Positions 18,991-30,009 are shown, counted from the first letter of the stretch. The stretch is DNA of 64,000 nt from Arthrobacter sp. YN (GCF_002224285.1 NZ_CP022436.1:3596001-3660000), one strand, 5' to 3'. Notes: generated by a model not told the origin, from the sequence alone. Translations and numbers: made by a program.

Positions 18991-21266
18991 GAGTCCGCCT
19001 TCTTCGTTGCTCCGGACTCCTCGCCAGCCGGGGCGTCTCCCTTGTAGTCGAAGGGCAGCGACGTCACAGCAGGAGCCGTGATGGACGCCGTTTCCGGAGT
19101 GCTCGTCTGGGTCAGCGCAGCCAGTGATGCTGCCACAGAGTGGTCGGGTTCCACCTCGGGAGTGCTGTGCGCACGCAGCACTACCAGGGACTTGGCACCG
19201 ACCATGAGAATCTGGTCCGGCTTGACGACACCTGCCTCGGCACCTTCTCCGGCGGTGTCGATCATGACGTCCCATGCGGGTGCGTATTCATCCGAAGGAA
19301 TCCGGAAGCCAACCTCGTCCTGATCCGCGTTGAAGTAGAGCAGGAAGTTGACGTCGGTAATGCGCCGGCCTTGGTTATCACGGCCGTGAATGCCATCGCC
19401 GTTCAGGAACACACCAACGGAGCGTCCCAGCGCTTCATCCCAATCCGAGGGACTCATGGTGCTCGCGTCAGCGTCCAGCCATACGATGTCCGGCAGACGT
19501 TCGCCTTCGCCCCGGAGCACCGGGCGTCCGTCAAAGAACCGGCTGCGGCGCAGGCTGGGGTGCTTGGCGCGGAGGGCGCACACGGCAGCGGTGAACTCGA
19601 TGAGCGGCTGGTCCACGTTCTCCCAGTTGATCCACGTCAGTTCAGAGTCCTGGCAGTAGCCGTTGTTGTTGCCGCGCTGTGTCCTGCCGAGCTCGTCGCC
19701 GTGGAGCAGCATAGGTACGCCTTGCGAGAGGAAAAGCGTGGCGATGAAGTTGCGCTGTTGGCGCGCCCTCAGGCCCAGGACTGTGGGGTCCTCGGTGGGT
19801 CCCTCGGTGCCGCAGTTCCAGGAGCGGTTGTGGGATTCGCCGTCGTTGTTGTCTTCGCCGTTGGCCTCATTATGTTTCTCGTTGTAGGAAACGAGGTCGG
19901 CCAGGGTGAAGCCATCGTGGGCAGTGACGAAGTTGATCGATGCCACCGGGCGGCGGCCCGAGTGCTCATAAAGATCTGCGGAGCCGGTCAACCGGGAAGC
20001 GAATTCACCCAAGGTGGACGGTTCCCCGCGCCAGAAGTCGCGGACAGTATCGCGGTACTGGCCGTTCCATTCAGTCCACTGCGGCGGGAAGTTACCCACC
20101 TGGTAGCCGCCGGGACCAACGTCCCACGGCTCGGCTATGAGCTTCACCTGGGAAACCACAGGATCCTGCTGGATGAGTTCGAAGAAGGTTGACAGCTTGT
20201 CGACGTCGTAGAACTCGCGGGCCAGCGTGGACGCTAGGTCAAAGCGAAAACCGTCCACGTGCATCTCGGTCACCCAGTACCGCAGGGAGTCCATGAGCAA
20301 TTGGAGGGAGTGCGGGCTCCGGACATTCAGCGAGTTTCCCGTGCCGGTGTAGTCCATGTAGTACTTCTGGTCGTCTTCCACCAGGCGGTAGTACGCGGAG
20401 TTGTCAATCCCCTTGAAGGACAACGTGGGTCCCAGGTGGTTGCCCTCTGCCGTGTGGTTGTACACCACGTCCAGGATGACTTCGATGCCCGCGGTGTGCA
20501 GGGCACGCACCATGGCCTTGAAGTCCTGGACCTGCTGGCCGGTATCGCCCTTGGAGCTATAGCTGTTGTGGGGCGCAAAGAAACCAATGGTGTTGTAGCC
20601 CCAGTAGTTGTTCAAGCCCTTGTCCTGCAGAATGCCGTCGTTGACGAACTGGTGCACCGGCATCAGTTCAATGGCGGTGATTCCCAGTTTCTGCAGGTGC
20701 GAGATGACCGCAGGGTGGGCCACACCGGCATACGTACCACGCTGTTCTTCGGGTACCTCCGGGTGCATCTGCGTCAAGCCCTTGACGTGGGCCTCGTAAA
20801 TGACCGATTTGTGGTACGGAATCCGCAGGAGCTTGTCTCCGTCCCAGTCGAAGAACGGGTTGATGACGACGCCCAGCATCATGTGCGGTGCGGAGTCCTC
20901 ATCATTGCGGGAATCAGGGTCCCCCAGGTTGTACGAGAACAGCGCCGGGTCCCAGTCGATCTGCCGGTGGATGGCCTTGGCGTAGGGATCCAGCAGCAAC
21001 TTGTTGGGGTTGAACCGCTGACCGGCGTCGGGGTCGTAGGGGCCGTGCACACGGTAACCGTACTTTTGCCCGGGCTGAACCTGCGGAAGGTAGCAGTGCC
21101 ATACATAACCATCCACCTCGGTGACTTCCACGCGGACTTCCCCGCCGTCGTCGTCAAAGAGGCACAACTCTACTTTTTCGGCCTTCTCGCTGAACAGCGC
21201 GAAGTTGGTGCCGGTGCCGTCAAAGGTGGCACCCAGCGGATAAGCCGATCCAGGCCAGACTTCCAT
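18987..21266 (-). CDS. glgX: Glycogen debranching enzyme GlgX/TreX
   Basis: 759-residue GH13 isoamylase-type enzyme that removes alpha-1,6 branches and supplies linear dextrin to TreY/Tre[21 protein letters not shown] begins a CBM48 domain. [21 protein letters not shown] (nucleophile Asp), LIAEPWDVG (Glu) and [17 protein letters not shown] are the four GH13 regions, and the [17 protein letters not shown] loop is typical. The C-terminal tail of about 50 residues is rich in Ala, Thr and Glu. ATG 21266 has AAGAGGAGA 5 nt upstream, so the earlier ATG 21302 is rejected. It is first in its operon. Confidence 0.96.
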   Translation of the reverse strand: MEVWPGSAYPLGATFDGTGTNFALFSEKAEKVELCLFDDDGGEVRVEVTEVDGYVWHCYLPQVQPGQKYGYRVHGPYDPDAGQRFNPNKLLLDPYAKAIHRQIDWDPALFSYNLGDPDSRNDEDSAPHMMLGVVINPFFDWDGDKLLRIPYHKSVIYEAHVKGLTQMHPEVPEEQRGTYAGVAHPAVISHLQKLGITAIELMPVHQFVNDGILQDKGLNNYWGYNTIGFFAPHNSYSSKGDTGQQVQDFKAMVRALHTAGIEVILDVVYNHTAEGNHLGPTLSFKGIDNSAYYRLVEDDQKYYMDYTGTGNSLNVRSPHSLQLLMDSLRYWVTEMHVDGFRFDLASTLAREFYDVDKLSTFFELIQQDPVVSQVKLIAEPWDVGPGGYQVGNFPPQWTEWNGQYRDTVRDFWRGEPSTLGEFASRLTGSADLYEHSGRRPVASINFVTAHDGFTLADLVSYNEKHNEANGEDNNDGESHNRSWNCGTEGPTEDPTVLGLRARQQRNFIATLFLSQGVPMLLHGDELGRTQRGNNNGYCQDSELTWINWENVDQPLIEFTAAVCALRAKHPSLRRSRFFDGRPVLRGEGERLPDIVWLDADASTMSPSDWDEALGRSVGVFLNGDGIHGRDNQGRRITDVNFLLYFNADQDEVGFRIPSDEYAPAWDVMIDTAGEGAEAGVVKPDQILMVGAKSLVVLRAHSTPEVEPDHSVAASLAALTQTSTPETASITAPAVTSLPFDYKGDAPAGEESGATKKADS

Positions 21267-21335
21267 GCGTTCTCCTCTTGATGATGCGAACAACTGCTGC
21301 AAGCCTACTCATGACCCATGACACGGACAGTAACC

Positions 21336-22913
21336 TTACGGTCTTGAAGGGTCGCATTCCGCGTTCAGCGAACCCAGCACGCGCGGAACCGCAGCCATGA
21401 TCGCCGACGCTGTAATGGGGCCGCCGGCCAATTCCGCGGACGCTGCCGATCCTGCCCGTCCGTGGACGCTCGCCGCAACAGCCGCCAACGCAGCCCAGCG
21501 GTCGGCAACGTCCAGTCCCAAGCCGGCATAGGCGCCGTCGTCGTCCTTGATCGTTTCCGCGCACTGCGCCAGCAACGCGCCCAGCACTCCGCCCAGGACA
21601 TCGCCGCTCCCCGCGGTCGCCATCCACGCGGTGCCCTCGGATTGGCTGAAAACAACGCCCGACGGCGACGCCACCAGTGTGGTGGCTCCCTTCAGGAGCA
21701 CGGTGGCGCCCGTTTGTTCGGCGGCCTGTCGTACAAAATGCAGGGGACGGGACTCCACGTCATCACGGGTCACAGCAACCTCCCCCGTGGAGGGAAGGGA
21801 ATCCAGCAGGGTAGCCAACTCCCCAGCGTGTGGCGTCAGTATCCAATGGGGCGGGCAGCGGTCCGGAAGGAGGCTCAGCGCACCCGCGTCCACCACCACC
21901 GGCACATCGGCGGCCAAGGCAGCCGCAGCTGCGTCCTTCGCACGCTGCAACTGCTCTTCCCCATCAACGCCCGAGCCCAGCAACCACGCCTGGACGCGGC
22001 CGGGTTCATCGGGTTCCCAGAGGGCTTCGGGGGTTTGGGCGAGCACCAACTGTCCCACCGTTTGGGGGCCGGCATACCGCACCATCCCCGCTCCGGCGAG
22101 CGCTGCGGCATGTACGCCCAGAACAGCAGCGCCGGCAAACCGCACCGAACCGGCCACAACGCCCAGGACACCCCGGGAGTATTTATGTGCCCGGCGGCCA
22201 GGATGGGGCAGTACTGCTCCTACATCCTGGGAGGTGAGGCGGCGGAGCTCCGGTTGCTGGGACTCAAGCGATCCTTCGATGCCGATCTCCACCACGTGCA
22301 CCCGACCGGCACAGCCCTCGCCGGGATCGGTCATCAGCCCCGCCTTCACGCCGCCAAAGGTAACCGTGACGTCTGCTTCCAGCACCGGCCAGTGAACTTC
22401 ACCGGTGTTGGCGTCCAGGCCGCTGGGGAGATCGCAGGCCACTACCAACCGTGGACGCAGTTCCTGGAGGGACGCAACCAGTTCAGCTGAAGGGCCACGC
22501 AGGCCCCCACGGGCTCCCGTGCCGAGCAGGGCATCGATGATCACGTCGTCGCCGGCACACAGGACCGCGAGTTCTTCAGCGTTCCCGGGTTCGAGGTAAA
22601 AGGTCCTCCCGCCGGCTGCGGCAAAAGCAGCCAGCGCCTCCGGGTGGACTTCAGCCGCGGCGAGTACCGCCGTCGTGCGCATCCCCCGGCGGGCCAGTAG
22701 GGCCGCAGCGAAGAGACCGTCGCCGCCATTGTTGCCCTTGCCTGCCAGGACAGTCACACTGGCGCCCGCCAGCTTGCGCCGGGTTTTGACCTCGAGCACC
22801 ACGGCTTGGGCCAGCCCGTAGGCTGCCCGTTGCATAAGAACAGCGCCCTCACCGGCGTCAAGGAGCGGTTGTTCCGCATCCCTGATCTGTTGTCCGGTGA
22901 AGGCGCTGATCAT
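21336..22913 (-). CDS. nnr: Bifunctional NAD(P)HX epimerase/dehydratase
   Basis: 525 residues, a fusion of two repair activities for hydrated NAD(P)H. Residues 1 to about 215 are the YjeF_N epimerase, with VLAGKGNNGGDGLFAAALLARRG as its signature and CDLPSGLDANTG following. Residues about 230-525 are the ribokinase-like, ADP/ATP-dependent dehydratase, with LTPHAGELATLL and AGSGDVLGGVLGALLAQ (catalytic Asp in GSGD). ATG 22913 follows acpS by 17 nt. The order glmS-acpS-nnr is common in actinobacteria. Confidence 0.95.
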   Translation of the reverse strand: MISAFTGQQIRDAEQPLLDAGEGAVLMQRAAYGLAQAVVLEVKTRRKLAGASVTVLAGKGNNGGDGLFAAALLARRGMRTTAVLAAAEVHPEALAAFAAAGGRTFYLEPGNAEELAVLCAGDDVIIDALLGTGARGGLRGPSAELVASLQELRPRLVVACDLPSGLDANTGEVHWPVLEADVTVTFGGVKAGLMTDPGEGCAGRVHVVEIGIEGSLESQQPELRRLTSQDVGAVLPHPGRRAHKYSRGVLGVVAGSVRFAGAAVLGVHAAALAGAGMVRYAGPQTVGQLVLAQTPEALWEPDEPGRVQAWLLGSGVDGEEQLQRAKDAAAAALAADVPVVVDAGALSLLPDRCPPHWILTPHAGELATLLDSLPSTGEVAVTRDDVESRPLHFVRQAAEQTGATVLLKGATTLVASPSGVVFSQSEGTAWMATAGSGDVLGGVLGALLAQCAETIKDDDGAYAGLGLDVADRWAALAAVAASVHGRAGSAASAELAGGPITASAIMAAVPRVLGSLNAECDPSRP

Positions 22914-22930
22914 TGCTGTTGAGAGTCCGT

Positions 22931-23278
22931 CTAGCCCTCGGCGAGGACAGTCGCCGTAGCGATGCCGCCGTCGTGGCTCATGGACAGGTGCCAGCGCTTG
23001 ACGCCCTTGGCCTCGGCCACTGCCAGCACGGTTCCCTTGACCTGGACTGTGGGGCCGTTCTCGTCGAGACCGATCCAGCAGTCCTGCCAGTTCATGCCCG
23101 CGGGAGCACCCAAGACCTTGGCCACGGCTTCCTTGGCCGCAAAACGTGCAGCCAAGGAGCGGGTGTTGAGTTCCCGTTCGGCAGGAACAAACAGGCGGTC
23201 CCGGAGTCCGGGCGTCCGTTCCAGTTGCCGGCCGAACCGTTCGATGTCTACGACGTCTACGCCAATGCCAACAATCAT
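22931..23278 (-). CDS. acpS: Holo-[acyl-carrier-protein] synthase
   Basis: 115-residue AcpS-type phosphopantetheinyl transferase. It moves 4'-phosphopantetheine from CoA to the ACP serine. [15 protein letters not shown] holds the Mg-binding Asp (D8), and [17 protein letters not shown] holds the Glu-x-x-x-Lys motif. The C-terminal half ends [19 protein letters not shown] as usual. It starts 4 nt after the glmS stop and precedes nnr. The CoA it uses depends on CoaA, encoded just beyond glmS. Confidence 0.96.
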
Positions 23279-23282
23279 GGCG

Positions 23283-25166
23283 TTATTCTACGGTCACGCT
23301 CTTGGCGAGGTTACGCGGCTGATCCACGTCATAGCCCTTGGCTCCGGCCAGTTCAGCAGCAAAGATCTGCAGCGGAACGGTGGTGAGCAGGGGCATCAGC
23401 AGCGTGGGCGTTTCAGGTACGTAGAACACGTGCTCTGCGTAGTCCTTGACCGACTCGTCGCCTTCTTCAGCGATCACCAGGGTACGGGCACCACGTGCAC
23501 GGACTTCCTGGATGTTGCTGACCACCTTGGAGTGCAGGGAGTCGCGGCCGCGCGGGGACGGCACCACAACGAAGACCGGCTGGCCGTCGTCGATCAGGGC
23601 GATCGGACCGTGCTTGAGCTCACCGGCGGCGAAGCCTTCAGCGTGGATGTACGCGATTTCCTTGAGCTTCAAGGCGCCTTCGAGGGCAACCGGGTAGCCA
23701 ACGTGGCGGCCCAGGAACAGCACGGACTTTTCGTCCTTCATGCTGCGGGCGAGCTCGCGCAGGGGGCCTGCGTTGTCCAGGATTTTCTGGATCTTGGCCG
23801 GGATCTTGTTGAGGTCCGCGAGGACGTCCTTGATCTGGCCGGAGAAGATGTTGCCGCGCAACTGTGCCAGGTAAAGGCCCAGCAGGTAGGCGGCAGTAAT
23901 CTGCGCCAGGAATGCCTTGGTGGAGGCCACCGCGATTTCCGGGCCGGCGTGCGTGTAGAGCACGGCGTCGGATTCGCGCGGGATGGTTGAACCGTTGGTG
24001 TTGCAGATGGAGATCGTCTTGGCGCCCTGTTCACGGGCGTAGCGGACGGCCATCAGCGTGTCCATGGTCTCACCGGACTGGCTGATGGAAACCACCAGCG
24101 TGTTGGAGTCGACGATCGGATCGCGGTAGCGGAACTCGTGGGCGAGCTCAACCTCCGTGGGGATGCGGCACCAGTTCTCGATTGCGTACTTGGCAACCAG
24201 GCCGGCGTAGGCCGCGGTACCGCAAGCGAGCACGATGATCTTGTCAACCTGCTTGAGGAGCTCGGGATCGATGCGGACCTCGTCCAGGGTCAGCTTGCCA
24301 TCGAGGTCCGAGCGGCCCAGGAGGGTCTGCGCAACGGCGTCAGGCTGGTCGTGGATTTCCTTCTCCATGAAGGAGTTGAAGCCACCCTTTTCGGCAGATG
24401 CCGGGTCCCAGTCAACGTGGTATTCCTTGCCTTCGGCGGGAGCGCCGAAGAAGTCGGTGATTTCCACGGAGTCCGCGGTGATGGTGACGATCTGGTCCTG
24501 GCCCAGTTCCACGGCACGACGGGTGTAGTCGATGAAGCCGGAGACGTCGGAGCCGAGGAAGTTCTCGCCTTCGCCCAGGCCAACCACCAGCGGGGAGTTG
24601 CGGCGGGCAGCTACGACGACGTCGGGCTGGTCTGCGTGGACTGCAAGAAGGGTGAAAGCGCCTTCGAGTCGCTGGCAGGCCAGGCGCATCGCTTCGGTGA
24701 GGTTTCCGCCGTCGCCATTGAGCTGGGTGCGGAAGATGTCGCCAACCAGTGCGGCGGCAACTTCGGTGTCGGTTTCGGACTCGAAGGTAACGCCCTTGGC
24801 CAGCAGTTCCTGCTTGAGCTCAGCGAAGTTCTCGATGATGCCGTTGTGAATAAGTGCAAGGCGGCCGCCGTCAGAGAGGTGCGGGTGCGCGTTGCGGTCG
24901 GTCGGTCCGCCGTGGGTGGCCCAACGGGTATGGCCGATGCCGGTCAGGGATTCAGGTACTGGATTTGCTTCCAGTTCGCTGATCAGGTTGCTCAGTTTGC
25001 CGGACTTTTTACGGGACGAGATCGTCCCGTCAGCCACCACTGCGACGCCTGCGGAGTCATAGCCGCGGTACTCAAGACGACGCAGCCCTTCCACGACGAC
25101 GTCAAGGGCGCTGTGACCAGCTGCCTTGCGAGACGAATTGCCAACATAGCCTACGATTCCACACAT
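23283..25166 (-). CDS. glmS: Glutamine-fructose-6-phosphate aminotransferase (isomerizing)
   Basis: 627 residues. GlmS makes glucosamine 6-phosphate for cell wall sugars and, through UDP-GlcNAc, for MshA. The Ntn nucleophile is the Cys of [10 protein letters not shown] at the very N-terminus, so ATG 25166 must be the start even though the frame is open to 25250. [11 protein letters not shown] and [11 protein letters not shown] belong to the glutaminase half; [16 protein letters not shown] and [13 protein letters not shown] mark the first SIS domain, and [11 protein letters not shown] is the conserved C-terminus. No GlmS ribozyme was recognised upstream. Confidence 0.97.
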
Positions 25167-25305
25167 GGGTACAAGCCTAACGGCTAGCGCAAACAACTGA
25201 CGTGGGACATCCCAGCTCTTCCCGTTGCCGCTATGTTGTCCGGCCCCCACAATTCACCCTCCCGTCGTCGTGCATTTCCTGATCCGCCGCGTGGAGGGCA
25301 GAATC

Positions 25306-26276
25306 ATGAGCGTGACTTTGCAACGCACCGAAGCTAATGGCGACGGCGCTTCCCCGTTTGTAGAGCTGGACCGTCAAACGTGGTCCAGGCTTGCAGCGCA
25401 GATGGAGCAGCCCCTCAACGAAGAGGACATCTTCCGTCTCCGCGGCCTCGGCGACCCCCTGGACATGAAGGAAGTCAGAGAGGTTTACCTCCCACTTTCG
25501 CGGCTTCTGCACCTGTATGTAGAGGCTTCCCACCAGCTTCATGCGGCAACAACCACGTTCTTGGGCGAACAGACCCAGCGCACTCCGTTCGTGATTGGCG
25601 TCGCCGGTTCTGTGGCGGTTGGCAAGTCCACCATCGCCCGCGTGCTCCGGGAAATGCTCCGGCGATGGCCCGGTACCCCCAACGTGGAACTCATCACCAC
25701 GGACGGCTTCCTCTATCCGTTGGCCGAACTGAAGCGCCGGCACCTTCTTGAACGCAAGGGTTTTCCCGAGTCCTATGACCGGCGGGGGCTCCTCCGCTTT
25801 GTGTCGGAAGTCAAAGGCGGCGCCGAAGAAGTCCGCGCACCGTGGTATTCCCACGTAACGTACGACATCGTGCCGGGCAAGGAAGTGGTGGTCCGGCGTC
25901 CCGACGTCTTGATCGTGGAGGGGCTCAACGTTCTCGCCCCGCGCGCCCCCGCATGGACGGAAAACAAGGACTGGCCGTCAGCGACTTCTTCGATTTCTCC
26001 ATCTACGTGGACGCCAAAACCTCCTACATCGAGGAATGGTACGTGGACCGTTTCCGCAAACTGCGCACCACCGCCTTCGCGCAGCCGGAATCTTACTTCC
26101 ACCGCTACGCCACGCTGTCCGATGACGACGCCGAATCCACCGCGCGCGGCATTTGGAAGCGCATCAACGAACCCAACCTTGAAGAAAACGTGCTGCCCAC
26201 CCGCGGCCGCGCCCAACTGGTTCTCACCAAGGATGCCGACCACTCCATTCGCCGCATGCTGCTGAGGAAGGTCTAA
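25306..26276 (+). pseudogene. coaA: Pantothenate kinase CoaA, interrupted by a single-base frameshift
   Basis: Two frames together give a complete type I pantothenate kinase of about 323 residues. The first runs from ATG 25306 (GGAGG upstream) with P-loop [19 protein letters not shown] and TTDGFLYP, as far as VEGLNVLAP. The second continues [39 protein letters not shown] and ends at TAA 26276. Adding one C to the CCCC run at 25937-25940 restores [11 protein letters not shown]. CoaA performs the first step of CoA synthesis and is normally essential unless CoaX is present. I suspect a sequencing error, but a real mutation is possible. Divergent from glmS. Confidence 0.9.
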
Positions 26277-26277
26277 G

Positions 26278-27147
26278 GTGGCCGATCCCCAACCGCTGCC
26301 CAGCCGGCGCGCTTTTGCGGGCTTGATCGCCGCTGGGGCCGGAATGGCGGCCCTGTCCTCGTGCACGCCGGAAACTGCCGTCCCCTCCCCCGCGGCCGCC
26401 AACGCCGCGAGTGGGGCTGCTGCGCCTTCTGCGGCCCCTTCCAGCGCCGCCACCACGGATCCGGCAACGTTCGCGCCTGAGACTGCCGCACCGTCGCCCA
26501 GTGCCATGCCGTCCAGCGCCGCGCCCTCCAGTGCGGTTGTTCCGCAGCATTCGCTGACGGACCCCACCAGCCCTTGGGTGATCGTCAACAAGCACCGCCC
26601 CCTCAACCCCCAGGACTTCGTCCCGACCGATCTGGTTCAGCCGAACATCCGCCTCGCCGTCAGCGGCGAAGCCTCCCTGATGAACAGCACGACGGCGGCT
26701 GCCGCAGAAAAGCTGTTCGCGGCCGCTGCAACCGAGGGCGTCGTCATGACGTTGGCTTCGGGCTACCGCTCCTACTCAACCCAAGTGGCCACGTACGGCG
26801 GCTATGTCGCCAGCACGGGCCAAGCTGCGGCGGACCGCGCCTCGGCACGGCCGGGACACTCCGAACACCAAACAGGTTGGTCCTTCGATATTGCCGACGG
26901 CGGCGGGGCCTGCAGTTTCCAGCCGTGTTTTGCTGAGCAACCGGCAGCGGTGTGGGCGAAGGCCAACGCCCATAAATTCGGTTTCGTGGTCCGCTATCCA
27001 TGGATGTTCCATGACATCACCGGGTACTTCTACGAGTCATGGCACCTGCGTTACATCGGGGTGGAAGCAGCAACTGACATGGTTGCGCGCGGCATTGTGA
27101 CCCTCGAAGAGTATTTCGGCCTCGAAGCGGCCCCGGATTACCTTTAG
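26278..27147 (+). CDS. D-alanyl-D-alanine carboxypeptidase lipoprotein, peptidase family M15B
   Basis: 289 residues. The N-terminus has twin Arg (R10-R11), a hydrophobic stretch and lipobox LSSC with Cys29, so it is an anchored lipoprotein, perhaps Tat-exported. Residues 31-95 are an Ala/Ser/Pro linker. The VanY-type zinc peptidase domain follows: SGYRSYSTQ at 161-169, SEHQTGWSFD with H197 and D204, and ESWHLRY with E253 and H256. It trims peptidoglycan stems. It starts with GTG 1 nt after the coaA stop, so the two are probably cotranscribed. A strong terminator follows. Confidence 0.9.
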   Translation: MADPQPLPSRRAFAGLIAAGAGMAALSSCTPETAVPSPAAANAASGAAAPSAAPSSAATTDPATFAPETAAPSPSAMPSSAAPSSAVVPQHSLTDPTSPWVIVNKHRPLNPQDFVPTDLVQPNIRLAVSGEASLMNSTTAAAAEKLFAAAATEGVVMTLASGYRSYSTQVATYGGYVASTGQAAADRASARPGHSEHQTGWSFDIADGGGACSFQPCFAEQPAAVWAKANAHKFGFVVRYPWMFHDITGYFYESWHLRYIGVEAATDMVARGIVTLEEYFGLEAAPDYL

Positions 27148-27157
27148 CCCTTAAATG

Positions 27158-27200
27158 GCTTCGGCCCGCTCCCCTGCCAGGCAGGGGTGCGGGCCGAAGC
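27158..27200. terminator. Bidirectional terminator between the M15 peptidase gene and glmM
   Basis: GCTTCGGCCCGC (27158-27169) pairs with GCGGGCCGAAGC (27189-27200). Inside, CCCCTGCC pairs with GGCAGGGG, giving about 20 base pairs with a tiny loop. It serves the convergent genes ending at 27147 and 27215. Confidence 0.85.
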
Positions 27201-27214
27201 TCGTTCTGGCTTCT

Positions 27215-28579
27215 TTAGACAGCCATCTCGCTGGAAGCGCCGAGGCGTTCCTTAACTACTGCAGCAAGGCTGTTGCAGATTCGCTCAGCCGTTTCCATGT
27301 CAGCGGCTTCCACCATGACACGGACCAGAGCTTCAGTGCCCGACGGGCGGAGCAGCACGCGGCCGGTTTCGCCCAGTTCGAGTTCGGCTGCAGCAACAGC
27401 AGCCGCCACGCCTTCGTCGGTACCGGCGCGGGCCTTGTCCACACCCTTGACGTTGATCATCAGCTGCGGGAGCTTGGTCATCGCGGTGGAGAGTTCCTTG
27501 AGGCTGCGGCCTGTCAGTGCAACCTGCGCGGCCAGCTGCAGGCCGGTCAGGACACCGTCACCTGTGGTGGCGTAATCGGAGAAGATCACGTGGCCGGACT
27601 GTTCGCCGCCCAGGTTATAGCCGCCGTTGCGCATTTCTTCGAGGACGTAGCGGTCGCCGACTCCGGTTTCGCGGATGGTGATACCGGCACTCTTGAGGGC
27701 GATCTTGAGGCCGAGGTTGCTCATGACGGTGGCCACGAGGACGCTGTCCTTGAGCTTTCCGGCCTCGTTGAGGGCCAATGCCAGGATAGCCATGATCTGG
27801 TCGCCATCCACTTCATTGCCCTCGTGGTCCACGGCGAGGCAACGGTCGGCGTCGCCGTCGTGGGCTACGCCGAGGTCGGCGCCGTGCTTGAGAACTGCTT
27901 CCTTCAACGGGCCCAGGTGGGTGGAGCCTACGCCCTCGTTGATGTTCAGCCCGTCCGGCTCAGCGCCGATCACTACGACGTCCGCGCCGGCATCCTTGAA
28001 CACCTGGGGTGAACAACCGCTCGCTGCACCGTGGGCGCAGTCCAGGACTACCTTCAGGCCGTCAAGGCGCTTGGGAAGCGTGCCCAGCAGGTGCACGATG
28101 TAACGGTCCTCAGCGTCGGAGAAGCGCTGGATGCGTCCGACGTCGGCTCCCACCGGGCGCTGCGGCTCTTTGCCGAGCTGTGCCTCGATGGCGTCTTCGA
28201 CGTGGTCCGGGAGCTTCTGGCCGCCGCGGGCAAAGAACTTGATGCCGTTGTCCGGCGCGGGGTTGTGGGAGGCCGACAGCATGACGCCGAAATCGGCGTC
28301 GAGATCTGCCACCAGGTAAGCGGCCGCAGGGGTGGGAAGAACACCGGCGTCATAGACGTCGATTCCGGAGCTGGAAAGCCCGGCTTCCACGGCGGCGGCG
28401 AGGAACTCGCCACTCGCTCTGGGGTCCCTGGCGACGACGGCGCGTGGCCGCTTGCCATTGGTTGTGCGGTCATGGCCGAGTACGACGGCGGCGGCCTGGG
28501 CGAGCTGCATAGCCAGCTCGGCGGTGAGCAATCCGTTCGCGAGACCGCGCACGCCATCTGTTCCAAATAATCTAGACAT
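27215..28579 (-). CDS. glmM: Phosphoglucosamine mutase
   Basis: 454 residues of the alpha-D-phosphohexomutase family. GlmM converts glucosamine 6-phosphate from GlmS to the 1-phosphate. [16 protein letters not shown] is the typical N-terminus. The phosphoserine is in [19 protein letters not shown] near residue 104; [11 protein letters not shown] is the metal loop, and [15 protein letters not shown] the phosphate-binding C-terminus. TAAACT (28587-28592) lies 7 nt before the ATG and there is no clear ribosome site, so it may be leaderless. Downstream of rpsI, but separated by a terminator. Confidence 0.97.
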   Translation of the reverse strand: MSRLFGTDGVRGLANGLLTAELAMQLAQAAAVVLGHDRTTNGKRPRAVVARDPRASGEFLAAAVEAGLSSSGIDVYDAGVLPTPAAAYLVADLDADFGVMLSASHNPAPDNGIKFFARGGQKLPDHVEDAIEAQLGKEPQRPVGADVGRIQRFSDAEDRYIVHLLGTLPKRLDGLKVVLDCAHGAASGCSPQVFKDAGADVVVIGAEPDGLNINEGVGSTHLGPLKEAVLKHGADLGVAHDGDADRCLAVDHEGNEVDGDQIMAILALALNEAGKLKDSVLVATVMSNLGLKIALKSAGITIRETGVGDRYVLEEMRNGGYNLGGEQSGHVIFSDYATTGDGVLTGLQLAAQVALTGRSLKELSTAMTKLPQLMINVKGVDKARAGTDEGVAAAVAAAELELGETGRVLLRPSGTEALVRVMVEAADMETAERICNSLAAVVKERLGASSEMAV

Positions 28580-28667
28580 CGGCTCAAGTTTAGACGACGC
28601 CGGGACGCCATCAGTTCAGGAGCGTGTCGGAGCGTCACATGCGGGCCGTGCAACGGCCTGTTAACGG

Positions 28668-28706
28668 CGAAAGCCCGCCCCGCCGAAGTGGCGGAACGGG
28701 CTTTCG
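28668..28706 (-). terminator. Terminator of rplM-rpsI
   Basis: CGAAAGCCCG (28668-28677) pairs with CGGGCTTTCG (28697-28706), with inner CCGCC/GGCGG pairing. It lies 27 nt past the rpsI stop and separates the ribosomal pair from glmM. Confidence 0.8.
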
Positions 28707-28732
28707 ATGCCCCAACGAAGGGGCGAAGCGAA

Positions 28733-29239
28733 TTAACGCTTGGAGTACTGCTGAGCCTTGCGTGCCTTCTTGAGACCAGCCTTCTTACGCTCGATGACGC
28801 GGGCGTCACGGCGCAGGTAACCGGCCTTCTTGAGGGTGGCGCGGTTGTTGTCGACGTCGATCTCGTTCAGCGAGCGAGCAACACCGAGACGCAGTGCACC
28901 GGCCTGGCCGGAGATGCCACCGCCGTGGATACGGGCGATGACGTCGTAGGCGCCTTCGAGATCAAGGATCTTGAAGGGCTCGTTGACATCCTGCTGGTGC
29001 AGCTTGTTCGGGAAGTAGTTGTCCAGCGTGCGGCCATTGATGGTCCACTTGCCGGAACCCGGTACAACGCGAACGCGTGCAACGGCTTCCTTGCGACGGC
29101 CAACAGCTGCGCCGGCAACGGTCAGTGCCGGGCGCTCCTTCTTGGGCGCATCTTCACCAGATGTGCTTTCAGAGGTGTAGCTGGTGAGGGTTTCCTCAGC
29201 CTCGACGGCTTCGGCGGTCAGTTCTTCGTTCTGAGCCAC
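28733..29239 (-). CDS. rpsI: 30S ribosomal protein S9
   Basis: 168 residues. The core S9 domain begins about residue 42 ([21 protein letters not shown]) and ends in the conserved basic tail RKAQQYSKR that reaches the P-site. The first 40 residues are an acidic Glu/Thr/Ser extension, which actinobacteria often carry. The start is GTG 29239, preceded by AAGGAGA. It follows rplM by 39 nt, the usual rplM-rpsI pair. Confidence 0.97.
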   Translation of the reverse strand: MAQNEELTAEAVEAEETLTSYTSESTSGEDAPKKERPALTVAGAAVGRRKEAVARVRVVPGSGKWTINGRTLDNYFPNKLHQQDVNEPFKILDLEGAYDVIARIHGGGISGQAGALRLGVARSLNEIDVDNNRATLKKAGYLRRDARVIERKKAGLKKARKAQQYSKR

Positions 29240-29278
29240 GGTTCTCCTTGTAATAAAAAGTTTAGTTGGTGGCCAGGA

Positions 29279-29722
29279 CTACTGGGCGACCTGGGTGATT
29301 TCGAAAGTCTTCGGCTGCTGAGCTGCGTGGGGGTGCTCGGGGCCTGCGTAGACCTTGAGCTTGCCCAGCTGCTGAGCGGCGAGGGAGTTCTTGGGGAGCA
29401 TGCCCTTGATGGCCTTCTCAACAGCGCGAACCGGGTTGGATTCCAACAGCTCGGCGTAGTTGACGGAGGTCAGGCCGCCCGGGTAACCGGAGTGGCGGTA
29501 TGCGCGCTTCTGCTCCAGCTTGGCGCCGGTGAGGGCAACCTTTTCAGCGTTGATGATGATGACGAAGTCGCCCATGTCCATGTGGGACGCAAAGGTCGGC
29601 TTGTGCTTTCCGCGCAGCAGTGTTGCGGTCTGGCTGGCAAGACGACCAAGGACAACGTCGGTGGCGTCAATGACGTGCCACTGGCGGTTGATATCGCCGG
29701 GCTTCGGGGTGTACGTACGCAC
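29279..29722 (-). CDS. rplM: 50S ribosomal protein L13
   Basis: 147 residues, standard length. [19 protein letters not shown] starts the protein; [19 protein letters not shown] and VKGMLP-like [21 protein letters not shown] are characteristic. It starts with GTG 29722. Its promoter should lie in the 287-nt divergent gap shared with the prepilin peptidase gene, where I see no near-consensus sites for it. Confidence 0.97.
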   Translation of the reverse strand: MRTYTPKPGDINRQWHVIDATDVVLGRLASQTATLLRGKHKPTFASHMDMGDFVIIINAEKVALTGAKLEQKRAYRHSGYPGGLTSVNYAELLESNPVRAVEKAIKGMLPKNSLAAQQLGKLKVYAGPEHPHAAQQPKTFEITQVAQ

Positions 29723-29841
29723 GGTTTTGCCTCGTTCTTGTTCTGGCGTTCATGTTTTAGGCGACACGCAATAAGGCGTGTACCTACTATGTATGCGCTA
29801 CCGGAGCAGAGGTGAGGGCTCTATGTACCAGTCATCCCAGA

Positions 29842-29909
29842 ATCTCGATATGCCTCAGGAGTTAGCGATCCTGCAACTGGATCCCCCGTAAGGCATGTGT
29901 CATCGAGAT
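29842..29909. promoter_or_regulatory. Structured inverted repeat in the rplM / prepilin peptidase intergenic region
   Basis: ATCTCGATATGCCT (29842-29855) pairs with AGGCAT (29891-29896) and ATCGAGAT (29902-29909), leaving a small bulge. Inside the loop CAGGA and TCCTG form a second stem. This roughly 68-nt fold lies in the 287-nt gap 29723-30009, which otherwise holds no gene. Its strand and role are unknown. Confidence 0.55.
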
Positions 29910-30009
29910 AGGACACGCACAACGACTCTAAACAATACCTTCAACGGGGTGCCCGGGTCAAAATGGGGTAATCGCCCCTGGGGGTTGCGCACTGATTGAG
30001 GGAGAGCAC

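Noticed and set aside
25167..25305. GlmS ribozyme or other riboswitch before glmS
   Set aside because: The 139-nt gap is shared with divergent coaA and shows no recognisable core; the GlmS ribozyme is mainly a Firmicutes element.
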